This document shows, piece after piece, positions 16,843 to 23,404 of a DNA stretch of 64,000 bases. The notes beneath the pieces are model-generated. The model was given only the letters and a program-made list of their open reading frames with translations, made no database searches and was not told the DNA's origin. A program made the translations under genes and the position numbers. The stretch's first letter is position 1. Each line of letters starts with the position of its first letter. Source of the DNA: Candidatus Cloacimonetes bacterium HGW-Cloacimonetes-2 (GTDB taxonomy: Bacteria > Cloacimonadota > Cloacimonadia > Cloacimonadales > Cloacimonadaceae); assembly GCA_002842035.1 (NCBI GenBank), contig PHBP01000008.1:1-64000 (forward strand). The letters are read 5' to 3'.

Positions 16843-17346
16843 ATGGCACTCAAAGAAGCACTCATTCAGACCATAAAGAAGGCTATGCAAGGCGAGATGG
16901 ACAGCGTAACCCTATACCAGAACGCAGCAGATCATAGCTCTGATCAGGACGTAAAAGACTTCTTCGTATCACGTAGAAACGAAGAGAAGAACCACTACAA
17001 CTACCTGCTAAAGTACTATCAGGAAATCTCAAACGACCTCCAACCCAGCGATATGAGCACAGAGCTCAATGCACTGAAGGAGTTTAATCCTATCATTTCC
17101 GAGAACTTCCTAAAGCGTATAGGAGAAGATCAGTACTTGTTTTCAGCAATATCTACAGCCCTGCTACTGGAGAAAGATGCAATCGACCACTACCGTAAAT
17201 CAGCCAGTGAAGCCGAGAACGTAACCCTCAAATCCTTCTTTGATCTCCTGGCAAACTGGGAGACCAAGCACTACGACGATCTACTTGCCATCCAAAAGGA
17301 AGCAGAGACCTTCTATTGGCAGATCAATAACTTCGAACCTTTCTAG
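16843..17346 (+). CDS. Ferritin-like/rubrerythrin-family diiron protein
   Basis: A 167-residue four-helix-bundle protein. Two halves each carry an E...ExxH pair: EMDSVTLYQNA with RNEEKNHYNYL (helices 1-2) and EKDAIDHYRKSA with WETKHYDDLL (helices 3-4), the ligand set for a diiron centre. There is no rubredoxin-type CxxC zinc ribbon, so it is a sulerythrin/erythrin-type protein rather than full rubrerythrin. In anaerobes these are usually linked to peroxide or oxygen defence or iron handling. CGAGAGGTAAC lies upstream of the ATG. It is convergent with recO, with only 3 bp between stop codons. Confidence 0.82.
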   Translation: MALKEALIQTIKKAMQGEMDSVTLYQNAADHSSDQDVKDFFVSRRNEEKNHYNYLLKYYQEISNDLQPSDMSTELNALKEFNPIISENFLKRIGEDQYLFSAISTALLLEKDAIDHYRKSASEAENVTLKSFFDLLANWETKHYDDLLAIQKEAETFYWQINNFEPF

Positions 17347-17349
17347 AGA

Positions 17350-18111
17350 CTAAATAGGATAAAATTGTTCTAAAACGCTCAGGCTTTTCAGCTTGAGCGT
17401 TTTGTGGTATCTGGACTCAAAATACGCCAGCAAGAAGCTATCCATCTCTGTAACGAGACGTCTGTCCAGCTTGATCTTATCCAGATGCAGCCCAATCTCC
17501 GGGAGCATTGCAAGGAGATCTATACCCAGAGGACTCAAACACAGCAGGCTCTCATCCCCGGGATGCTCCAAAGCACAATCTCTGCATAGCACATTGCCTG
17601 TTTTTAGATCCAGCCCGGTGATCTTTGCTGAGGCACACGAACACTGCTCACAACCCAGCTCCCGCAGCTCATATCCGCTCAGAGCCAGTATCCTGCGAAA
17701 GAATCTCCACCATACAGCAATCGCTTTGAGTCCGCCTTTTCCCAGATAATCCAGATACTGCCTTAGCAACTCATAATACAATTCAGCTTCCTCATCAGGG
17801 ATTAAAATCTGGCTCATTACTTCGATACCGGCCTCTGCTGCAGCCCAGCAATCCGGCTTGTCAAAGAGTAAAGTCTCCTTGATCAGGCTACTATCCACAT
17901 ATAAGTATAGCCCGTGTTCCAACGGCGCATACAGATTGAACTCATATTCAAAGAGAGGAACCAGTGGAGACAGTGCCCCGGATTTCCTGATCCCCTTTGC
18001 CAGGATCGAGATCAAGCCCAACCGTGAGCAATAAACCTTTACAATCTGGCTGCTTTCGCTATAAGGACTGATCTTTAGGACGATACCCTTGTCCCGCACT
18101 TTCTTCTTCAC
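17350..18111 (-). CDS. recO: DNA repair protein RecO
   Basis: Mediator that loads RecA on SSB-coated single strands with RecR. The 253-residue protein has the N-terminal OB fold (DKGIVLKISPYSESSQIVKV and LGLISILAKGIRK) and the zinc-binding cysteine set CEQCSC...CRDC (about residues 150-178). The start is a GTG at 18111 that overlaps the stop of the upstream rqcH-like gene (GTGA), indicating coupling. Length is usual for RecO. Confidence 0.93.
   Translation of the reverse strand: MKKKVRDKGIVLKISPYSESSQIVKVYCSRLGLISILAKGIRKSGALSPLVPLFEYEFNLYAPLEHGLYLYVDSSLIKETLLFDKPDCWAAAEAGIEVMSQILIPDEEAELYYELLRQYLDYLGKGGLKAIAVWWRFFRRILALSGYELRELGCEQCSCASAKITGLDLKTGNVLCRDCALEHPGDESLLCLSPLGIDLLAMLPEIGLHLDKIKLDRRLVTEMDSFLLAYFESRYHKTLKLKSLSVLEQFYPI
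17372..17403 (+). terminator. Terminator hairpin lying inside the convergent recO 3' end
   Basis: AAAACGCTCA (17372-17381) and TGAGCGTTTT (17394-17403) form a perfect 10-bp stem. It lies 26 bp after the ferritin-like stop codon, within the last codons of recO on the other strand. The T run is short (four T), so it may be a weak terminator serving the plus-strand gene. Confidence 0.4.
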
Positions 18112-19535
18112 AGACCCAGCTTTTCCCTTGCTGCTCTCAAATCCATCGGCTCTGAGTACATAGTATGATGATTGGTATAAGTTACAAAGCCTGGAGCACT
18201 CTTGCGAGGCTTGCGCACAAAGCGTATCTGAGTGTAATCCACAGGGACATTGGACGAGAACTTAGCTTTGCTGTACCAGGCAGCCAAAGATGCACAAAGG
18301 CTGATCAGATCAGGCGAAGGATCCTTCTTGGTGAGGCAACGCAGCAAGATATGAGAGCCGTGGTAGATCCTGGTATGAAACCACCAATCGGTCGGTCTGG
18401 CAAGCTGTGTAGTGATAAAATCATTCTCCCGCGCCTTTCTGCCGATTACAATCTCGTAATCACTACTGATCCTGAGGCTTAGCAGCTTCTGCGCTTGCGA
18501 GAGGTTCTGCCCGATATCCCTGGATTTACCCGCTCCTGGAGGATAGACCAATTCACCCTTACCCAGCCTTGCAATCACGTCCTCGATCAAAGCCAGCTCC
18601 GCCTTCGTTTTTGCTATATTCTCTTCAATGATCTGCTTGCCCTTCTTGGCTTTGTGATACTTCTTGAGATAGCGCTCCATATTCTGAAGCGGACTCTTTT
18701 CCGGCAGTAGCGGTACCTCAATCTCAGCCAGCTCAGGATCGTGATAGTTTACCGCACTGAGCTCTGAATCCCCCTGTTTGATCCGGCTCAGGCTGTATTT
18801 GATCGCTTCTGCATAGGCAAACCAGGTCTGCGCTTGCTCCGCTTCCTCCAGATCTTCCTGCTGTTTGCCAAGCTTTTTCTTTAGCTTTCCGGCTTCCTTT
18901 GCCCAAATAGCCTTGAGTCGCTTTAGCTCAGCTTCCAGATGCTTGTAGTGTAAAACCTCTGTATGATAAAGATGCAGGTACTCGTTCGCTGAGGTACAGT
19001 GCCTCTCCTCTCCGCTTTGAGGCATTCTCAGGATCAATGACGGCTCATTTGCAAGAGGCTTAAATCCTGTCTCGGGAGCCTGATACGGCAGATTGGGCAA
19101 GACCTGCCTCTGCGGGTTATCGGCATAGCTATACTTGTTCAAAGCATCACGGATGATCAGCTCTCCATCCCTATCCTCGCAGAGGATCAGATTAAAGTGA
19201 CCGCCTGCCAGCTCCAGTATCATCACATATTTGGTGGTCTGTCCATAAATATCATCATTCTCCCAGCCCAGATAGATGATCCGGTCTGCCTCGGCAATCC
19301 TGATCCCGGTGAGCTTTGAGTGCATCATAAAAGGCCAGAGCTGCCCGGTTTCAGGTTCACTTGGCGAATCATCCGTCCAATACGCAAACGACTCTCCACC
19401 AAGGTTTACCACCACCAAATCGGCAGAAGCCTTGATCCTGAGCCGGATCGTTGATCCTCTCAGCTCAATCTTCTCGAGTGCTTTTTTGGGCTTTGGATTC
19501 TCCTCCACCCATGCTTTTAAGATGCTATATTCCAT
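18108..19535 (-). CDS. rqcH: NFACT-domain protein (RqcH/fibronectin-binding family)
   Basis: Bacterial homologue of Rqc2/NEMF, which adds alanine tails to peptides stuck on split large ribosomal subunits. The 475-residue protein has an N-terminal NFACT-N region, a highly charged coiled coil (about residues 190-310), and the C-terminal NFACT-R (DUF814) domain with DWWFHTRIYHGSHILLR around 393-409. It is shorter than Firmicute RqcH (about 570 residues), mainly in the N-terminal half, so substrate-binding detail may differ. Shares a 4-bp overlap with recO. Confidence 0.85.
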   Translation of the reverse strand: MEYSILKAWVEENPKPKKALEKIELRGSTIRLRIKASADLVVVNLGGESFAYWTDDSPSEPETGQLWPFMMHSKLTGIRIAEADRIIYLGWENDDIYGQTTKYVMILELAGGHFNLILCEDRDGELIIRDALNKYSYADNPQRQVLPNLPYQAPETGFKPLANEPSLILRMPQSGEERHCTSANEYLHLYHTEVLHYKHLEAELKRLKAIWAKEAGKLKKKLGKQQEDLEEAEQAQTWFAYAEAIKYSLSRIKQGDSELSAVNYHDPELAEIEVPLLPEKSPLQNMERYLKKYHKAKKGKQIIEENIAKTKAELALIEDVIARLGKGELVYPPGAGKSRDIGQNLSQAQKLLSLRISSDYEIVIGRKARENDFITTQLARPTDWWFHTRIYHGSHILLRCLTKKDPSPDLISLCASLAAWYSKAKFSSNVPVDYTQIRFVRKPRKSAPGFVTYTNHHTMYSEPMDLRAAREKLGL

Positions 19536-19556
19536 AAGTCTCTATTTCTTTTTGCC

Positions 19557-19562
19557 TTGACA
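19557..19562 (+). promoter_or_regulatory. Likely -35 box before the coiled-coil membrane protein
   Basis: Exact TTGACA 57 bp before the ATG, followed by the T-rich GCTATTTTATTTGG where a -10 would lie. Part of the recurrent TTGAC set. Confidence 0.45.
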
Positions 19563-19618
19563 GCCAAGCTTGCTATTTTATTTGGGACAAATATCAAAAA
19601 CGCATAAAGGAGTCAAGT

Positions 19619-20494
19619 ATGAAAGCTACGACATGGATAATAATAGCCGCAGCTCTCGCCATCCTGGCAGTCGTCTTCGGAATTATGTCAGCCAGTTCAG
19701 CGAACAAAGCCAAAGCCCTTGAAAAAAAGAATGCCCAGCTTACCGCTGAATATAATACCGCAACAGAAACTATTTCGGAGATTCAATCCAGCCTGGATGC
19801 TCTGGATCGGGATTTGCTAGGGCAAATTTCACCCACCAGCGAGGTACCCGGTACTACTCCTGAAGATAGACGCGCTCGTCTGATCAGCAATATCGCCAAT
19901 ATGAGATCACAGATCGAAGCCGATAAAGCCCGCATTGCCCAACTGGAACGCCAGGTCGCTTCCTCAGGCGGACAGCTTCGCAATCTGCAAAGCCTGATCA
20001 CCCAGCTTCGTAATTCTGTCGCAGACAAAGAGACCATTCTGGACGAACTGCAATCCAGACTCAATATCGCCAATGAGACCATCGAGACCGAACGCCGCAA
20101 TTCCTCCCAGGAAATCCAAAACCGCGAGCGCACCATCGCCGAGCGTCAAGCTGCCCTCGAAGAGCAGAATGTAGCCGCCAATTCTATGTTTTATGTGGCT
20201 GCTACCCGCGCTCAATTGATCGAGAAAGGCGTCATCGACCGTCGTGGTGGCATCCTCGGTATCGGCCGTGTCTCCACCGTCTCCAGCGATTACGATACTG
20301 CTATCTTCACTCCCTTTAACCTCCTCGAAACACAGACCATTAGCTTCCCCGCTACCCGCAAAGGCTATGCCATCCTTTCAGATCAAAGCGCAGATTCCTA
20401 TACGGTAGCTAAAGTTGGTGAGAACTATGTCCTGACGATTACCAATCCTCAGCAGTTCCGCCGTCACAAATATGTAATTATTGAAATTCTCTGA
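19619..20494 (+). CDS. Membrane-anchored coiled-coil protein of unknown function
   Basis: A 291-residue protein: one transmembrane helix at residues 4-24, a long coiled coil (about 30-190, heptad-rich with many Glu, Gln, Arg and Leu), and a small globular C-terminus (about 195-291) with GGILGIGRVSTV and a run of beta strands ending in HKYVIIEIL. The C-terminal part resembles a domain seen in Bacteroidota-type coiled-coil proteins, but I cannot name it. The layout suggests a periplasmic spacer or scaffold tethered to the inner membrane. It is a single gene with its own promoter-like TTGACA and terminator. Confidence 0.8.
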   Translation: MKATTWIIIAAALAILAVVFGIMSASSANKAKALEKKNAQLTAEYNTATETISEIQSSLDALDRDLLGQISPTSEVPGTTPEDRRARLISNIANMRSQIEADKARIAQLERQVASSGGQLRNLQSLITQLRNSVADKETILDELQSRLNIANETIETERRNSSQEIQNRERTIAERQAALEEQNVAANSMFYVAATRAQLIEKGVIDRRGGILGIGRVSTVSSDYDTAIFTPFNLLETQTISFPATRKGYAILSDQSADSYTVAKVGENYVLTITNPQQFRRHKYVIIEIL

Positions 20495-20516
20495 TCCCAA
20501 AAGGATCGTCTTTAGA

Positions 20517-20547
20517 AAGAACCGCTCAATCGAGCGGTTCTTTTTTT
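20517..20547 (+). terminator. Rho-independent terminator after the coiled-coil gene
   Basis: AAGAACCGCT (20517-20526) pairs with AGCGGTTCTT (20533-20542), a perfect 10-bp stem with a 6-base loop, followed by a run of T to 20547. Confidence 0.92.
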
Positions 20548-20571
20548 ATCTGTATAAGAGGTAATCCCTTA

Positions 20572-20688
20572 GCCCCTCCCTTTCAATTGACATCTGCTAA
20601 ACACTTGTAAATCAGTTGTTTGATGGATGTTCATGCAGGATTCAAGCAGGCTACATGCAGGCAGCATGCAGCATATCAAAGGGGAGGC
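20572..20688 (+). repeat. Intergenic repeat family A, copy 3
   Basis: Left end CCCCTCCCTTTCAATTGA, centre TTTGATGGATGTTCATGCAG, then 11-bp units GATTCAAGCAG, GCTACATGCAG and GCAGCATGCAG, right end ATATCAAAGGGGAGG. The ends are a clear imperfect inverted repeat (CCCCTCCCTTT against AAAGGGGAGG). Lies between convergent genes and their terminators. Confidence 0.88.
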
Positions 20689-20695
20689 ATAAAGA

Positions 20696-20717
20696 AAGCG
20701 TCTCAGATGAGACGCTT
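20696..20717 (-). terminator. Terminator of the ECF transporter operon
   Basis: AAGCGTCTC (20696-20704) and GAGACGCTT (20709-20717) form a perfect 9-bp stem with a 4-base loop; on the minus strand it is followed by TCTTTAT. It lies about 28 bp beyond the S-component stop. Confidence 0.75.
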
Positions 20718-20744
20718 AAATGATTGCCTTGTAATATGCTGTGA

Positions 20745-21215
20745 TTAGCCTGTAATGCCAAATCGCCGGGTAGCGATAAATAAAAGCCTGGCTCCGATAT
20801 TAGCCAGGAGTGCTTGCACCAGATTAGCTGGGAATTCCGCCACTGCGGCTCCTATCCCGAAAGCAGGCAGCAGCCAAGTGCCAAAGAAATAGACGATCAC
20901 CATCATCAGACTGCCCAGGATGGGAAAGAGGTAATTGAGAAAAGCCCTTTGGCCTTTGCCCAGACCTGCTATCAATCCTTCCAGACCTTTGGCGACCAGG
21001 GTAATCGGTGCAAAGATCGGGAAGCCGATCAAATCTGCCAGGGCAGAGCCCACTCCGCCTGCGATCATACCCGCTTTGGGGCCGGAGTATAGTGCTGCAA
21101 AGATCACGGCTACATCACCGAAATTGAAGTAACCTCCCCCGGGCAGGGGGATGCGGATCAGGTATGTCGAAAGCATCACCACAACGGTGAAACCGACCAG
21201 ATTATACCATTTCAT
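20745..21215 (-). CDS. ECF transporter S component (vitamin-type, substrate unknown)
   Basis: A 156-residue membrane protein with about five or six hydrophobic segments. Sequences such as LPGGGYFNFGDVAVIFAAL, GPKAGMIAGGVGSALADL and FAPITLVAKGLEGLIAGL are characteristic of S components of energy-coupling factor transporters, which bind a vitamin or related compound. GGAGACATA precedes the ATG. It overlaps the end of the EcfT-like gene by 14 bp. Which vitamin is carried is not apparent; no riboswitch is visible upstream. Confidence 0.85.
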   Translation of the reverse strand: MKWYNLVGFTVVVMLSTYLIRIPLPGGGYFNFGDVAVIFAALYSGPKAGMIAGGVGSALADLIGFPIFAPITLVAKGLEGLIAGLGKGQRAFLNYLFPILGSLMMVIVYFFGTWLLPAFGIGAAVAEFPANLVQALLANIGARLLFIATRRFGITG

Positions 21216-21840
21216 TATGTCTCCTGTGACAGTGTTTGATGCGATTATCGATCAGCTCGCCTTTGCGCTCTGATTCGCTTAAAATTATATAAAGCAGAGC
21301 AAGTAAGTAAGCCAAACGGAGCTGAAACTTGGATTTGAGGGATTTGGGACGGATCTGATTTCCGGGTATCAAAGACAAATACCGGGTGATCCCTGCAAAC
21401 GAAGAGAAAGCCATCTCGTAGAGGGACTTGCCGAGGATGAGGTATTTGAGCTTGGAGATTGAGAGAGGGAGCTTTAGGATATCTTGCCAGGAGATCAGGC
21501 TGCTGAGTAATTGGATTGCAAAGATCACGCTCATCAGGACTAATACGCGTACACCTCCATAACTGACCCAGTATGCGAGGGCAGTACCCGGGGCATTTGC
21601 AGGTTTGAAGCCTAGCAAGGCAAAGATCAAATATACCGCAGCCAGGCTCAGGATAAAGGGGAGTAATAGGTAAAGCTCTTTGAGGTAAGCTCTTGCCCCT
21701 CTGCGAAGGATTAGGAAAAAGCTGGCAATTGCAAAGATGATTAGCTGGATGTCCAGCTTCTGTAGCCAGACAATTCCTACCATCACAAAGAAGATCAGGA
21801 AGGCAATAGTGAGGATGCAGAGTTTAAACAGAGCTTTCAT
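21202..21840 (-). CDS. ECF transporter transmembrane (T) component
   Basis: A 212-residue membrane protein with four or five hydrophobic stretches in its N-terminal and central parts and a cytoplasmic helical portion (KYLILGKSLYEMAFSSFAGI) that would contact the ATPases. The segment replaces the usual A-R-G coupling motifs only loosely, so the protein is divergent. The ATG at 21840 is preferred; an in-frame TTG at 21879 would add 13 residues and overlap the preceding gene more deeply. Order ATPase-ATPase-T-S supports the assignment more than the sequence alone. Confidence 0.7.
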   Translation of the reverse strand: MKALFKLCILTIAFLIFFVMVGIVWLQKLDIQLIIFAIASFFLILRRGARAYLKELYLLLPFILSLAAVYLIFALLGFKPANAPGTALAYWVSYGGVRVLVLMSVIFAIQLLSSLISWQDILKLPLSISKLKYLILGKSLYEMAFSSFAGITRYLSLIPGNQIRPKSLKSKFQLRLAYLLALLYIILSESERKGELIDNRIKHCHRRHNEMV

Positions 21841-22345
21841 AAATGCTTGATAAATATGGTGACTGTGGAATAAAGTCAATATGCTCGGTGACTCCCGTGG
21901 AGGGCTGATGGTGATGATCTGCGAAGATCAGGATCAAATCACTGCTGAGCCCTTGCAGTTTCCTGCAGATATATTCGAGGTGTGCAGATTCGTCTATCAG
22001 AGCGTAAACCGGGCGTGTCTGTTTTGCCAGGGCTTTGGCAAGATCATCCAGCAGGTAATGAATACAGTCCTCCTCGGTCTTGAGCGCTTTGGGATAGTTT
22101 TTCAGAGCGGCATCTGCACGGATGGCATAGAGTTGGCGCATCATCTGCTGTTCAAAATAGAGCAGGTATTGTGAGCTGGCTTGCAGAACTAGTGCCGGGA
22201 TCAGGATCTGCTTTAGGAAGGAGCTCTTGCCAGATCCATTCTCGCCGCGCAGCATATAGGAATTGCCTCTTGTCAGATCCAAATCTTTGTCCATTGACAG
22301 GCTAAAACCGTCCCAGACCCGGTAGCTTCCGCTGCTGATCTTCAT
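21824..22345 (-). CDS. Degenerate ABC ATPase with Walker A/B but no signature motif
   Basis: A 173-residue protein, far shorter than the usual 270-residue EcfA. Walker A GENGSGKSS is intact (residues 34-42), a Q-loop-like FEQQ lies at 64-67, Walker B VYALIDE with the catalytic Glu is at 113-119, and a switch histidine is in ADHHH near 144. The helical region that should hold LSGGQ is missing. It starts 3 bp after the stop of the neighbouring ATPase fragment, which has the signature but no Walker A. Together they could form one complete ATP site at their interface (inference). Coupled to T and S components downstream. Confidence 0.75.
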   Translation of the reverse strand: MKISSGSYRVWDGFSLSMDKDLDLTRGNSYMLRGENGSGKSSFLKQILIPALVLQASSQYLLYFEQQMMRQLYAIRADAALKNYPKALKTEEDCIHYLLDDLAKALAKQTRPVYALIDESAHLEYICRKLQGLSSDLILIFADHHHQPSTGVTEHIDFIPQSPYLSSIYESSV

Positions 22346-22348
22346 CTT

Positions 22349-22705
22349 TTACACTACCAGAATGTCCTTGTGCTCGCCGAACTTTACTATGAGCAGATCT
22401 ATCTCTTTTATCCTGACGGCATCAAGGCTGTCATAGAGGTGGAAAAAGACGATTCTCTCGGCAGGTGATAACAATGCCAATAGTACCATCAGGATTACCT
22501 TTTGCCCTCCGGAAAGCTCTTCCGGGCAAAACTCAGGATGCAACTGATGCGTGCACATTGATTTGAAATGGGAAAAAAGCAGTTCACGTGCAGTATTGTT
22601 GAGATTGTAGAGCAGGAGCTCGTCTTCGAGGAGCTTGTTAGTGATCAGTGGACAGCTTGCGTCACAGATCAAGCGGTCGGGGTACTTGGAAATCAGATCA
22701 AGCAT
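22349..22705 (-). CDS. Minimal ABC-type subunit with signature motif but no Walker A
   Basis: A 118-residue protein. EELSGGQKVILMVLLALLSP (residues 62-81) is a textbook ABC signature region and the following RIVFFHLYDSLD resembles a Walker B/D-loop region in which the catalytic Asp-Glu pair is lost. Nothing upstream of it resembles a P-loop, and the reading frame begins only 15 bp after tRNA-Ser, so there is no room for a full N-terminal half in this gene. It is the first transporter gene in the unit and is followed 3 bp later by the Walker A-containing partner. No clear ribosome site is visible. Confidence 0.7.
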   Translation of the reverse strand: MLDLISKYPDRLICDASCPLITNKLLEDELLLYNLNNTARELLFSHFKSMCTHQLHPEFCPEELSGGQKVILMVLLALLSPAERIVFFHLYDSLDAVRIKEIDLLIVKFGEHKDILVV

Positions 22706-22719
22706 AATATCTATTTTAG

Positions 22720-22809
22720 TGGCGGAGAGTCAGGGATTCGAACCCTGGGTACCCGTAAAGATACAACGGTTTTCGAGACCGTCCCGATCAACCACTCTGG
22801 CAACTCTCC
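22720..22809 (-). tRNA. tRNA-Ser, anticodon CGA
   Basis: The minus strand gives acceptor arm GGAGAGT (starting 22809) pairing with ACTCTCC, discriminator G and an encoded CCA at 22722-22720. The anticodon loop reads TCTCGAAAA with anticodon CGA (codon UCG), there is a long variable arm as expected for serine, and the T loop GGTTCGAATCC is standard. It lies 3 bp after the tadA stop and 15 bp before the first transporter ATPase gene. Confidence 0.96.
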
Positions 22810-22812
22810 ACA

Positions 22813-23268
22813 CTATCTCTTTCTCTTTTCCCGGAAGAAACTTTGCAAAAGTAATGCGCATTGTTCTTCCAGGAGACCACGAAGTAAAATGGGTTGGTGA
22901 TTAAAGCTCTTATCCCTCAAGACGTTGTAGATCGATCCGGCTGCACCGCCCTTGGGGTCTTTGGCTCCATAGACAACAGTCCCAATGCGGCTCCAGATCA
23001 TCATTCCGGCACACATTGTGCAGGGTTCGAGAGTAACGTATAAGCTATAATCGTAGAGGTACTTGATTTTTGAGGTAAGGATTTTGTCAATGATCAATTT
23101 CTCCGCGTGTGCCAGAGGGTCCTGTAGCTGACGAGTGCGATTGTGTTCTGCAAAGACCAGTTCATTGTCTTTCACAAGCACGGCTCCGACCGGGATCTCA
23201 TCCTCGAGCAAAGCCTGTTCCGCCTCTTGCAGCGCAATACGCATCCAGTATTCGTGATCTCTTTTCAT
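22813..23268 (-). CDS. tadA: tRNA-specific adenosine deaminase (TadA)
   Basis: Deaminates A34 to inosine in tRNA-Arg(ACG). The 151-residue protein has the zinc and catalytic motif HAEKLI (around residue 53) and PCTMCAGMM (about 83-91), in the order and spacing of TadA; length is typical. A related guanine deaminase is possible but less likely given the EIPVGAVLVKD start of the fold. The next feature downstream is tRNA-Ser, probably in the same transcript. Confidence 0.92.
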   Translation of the reverse strand: MKRDHEYWMRIALQEAEQALLEDEIPVGAVLVKDNELVFAEHNRTRQLQDPLAHAEKLIIDKILTSKIKYLYDYSLYVTLEPCTMCAGMMIWSRIGTVVYGAKDPKGGAAGSIYNVLRDKSFNHQPILLRGLLEEQCALLLQSFFREKRKR

Positions 23269-23329
23269 AGTGGGTCAGACTAATTTGTGGGCATTGAGTG
23301 TCAAGCCTTAGTATCTTTTGAAATTGTGC

Positions 23330-23335
23330 TTGACA
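23330..23335 (+). promoter_or_regulatory. Likely -35 box for the M29 peptidase gene
   Basis: Exact TTGACA 70 bp before the ATG, followed at 13 bp by TATAGG. Spacing is short for a standard promoter, so only the -35 part is called. Confidence 0.4.
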
Positions 23336-23404
23336 TATAGGGCTGTGCTATAGGAGCTTGAGCAAATCGGGCGAAAGCCCGAAGCTGCAAAGAAAGGAAC
23401 GAAG

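Noticed and set aside
22349-22705. Simple frameshift splitting one EcfA gene into two
   Set aside because: The order of motifs is wrong for that: the upstream fragment holds the signature and lacks Walker A, while the downstream one starts with Walker A, so joining them would not give a normal ATPase.
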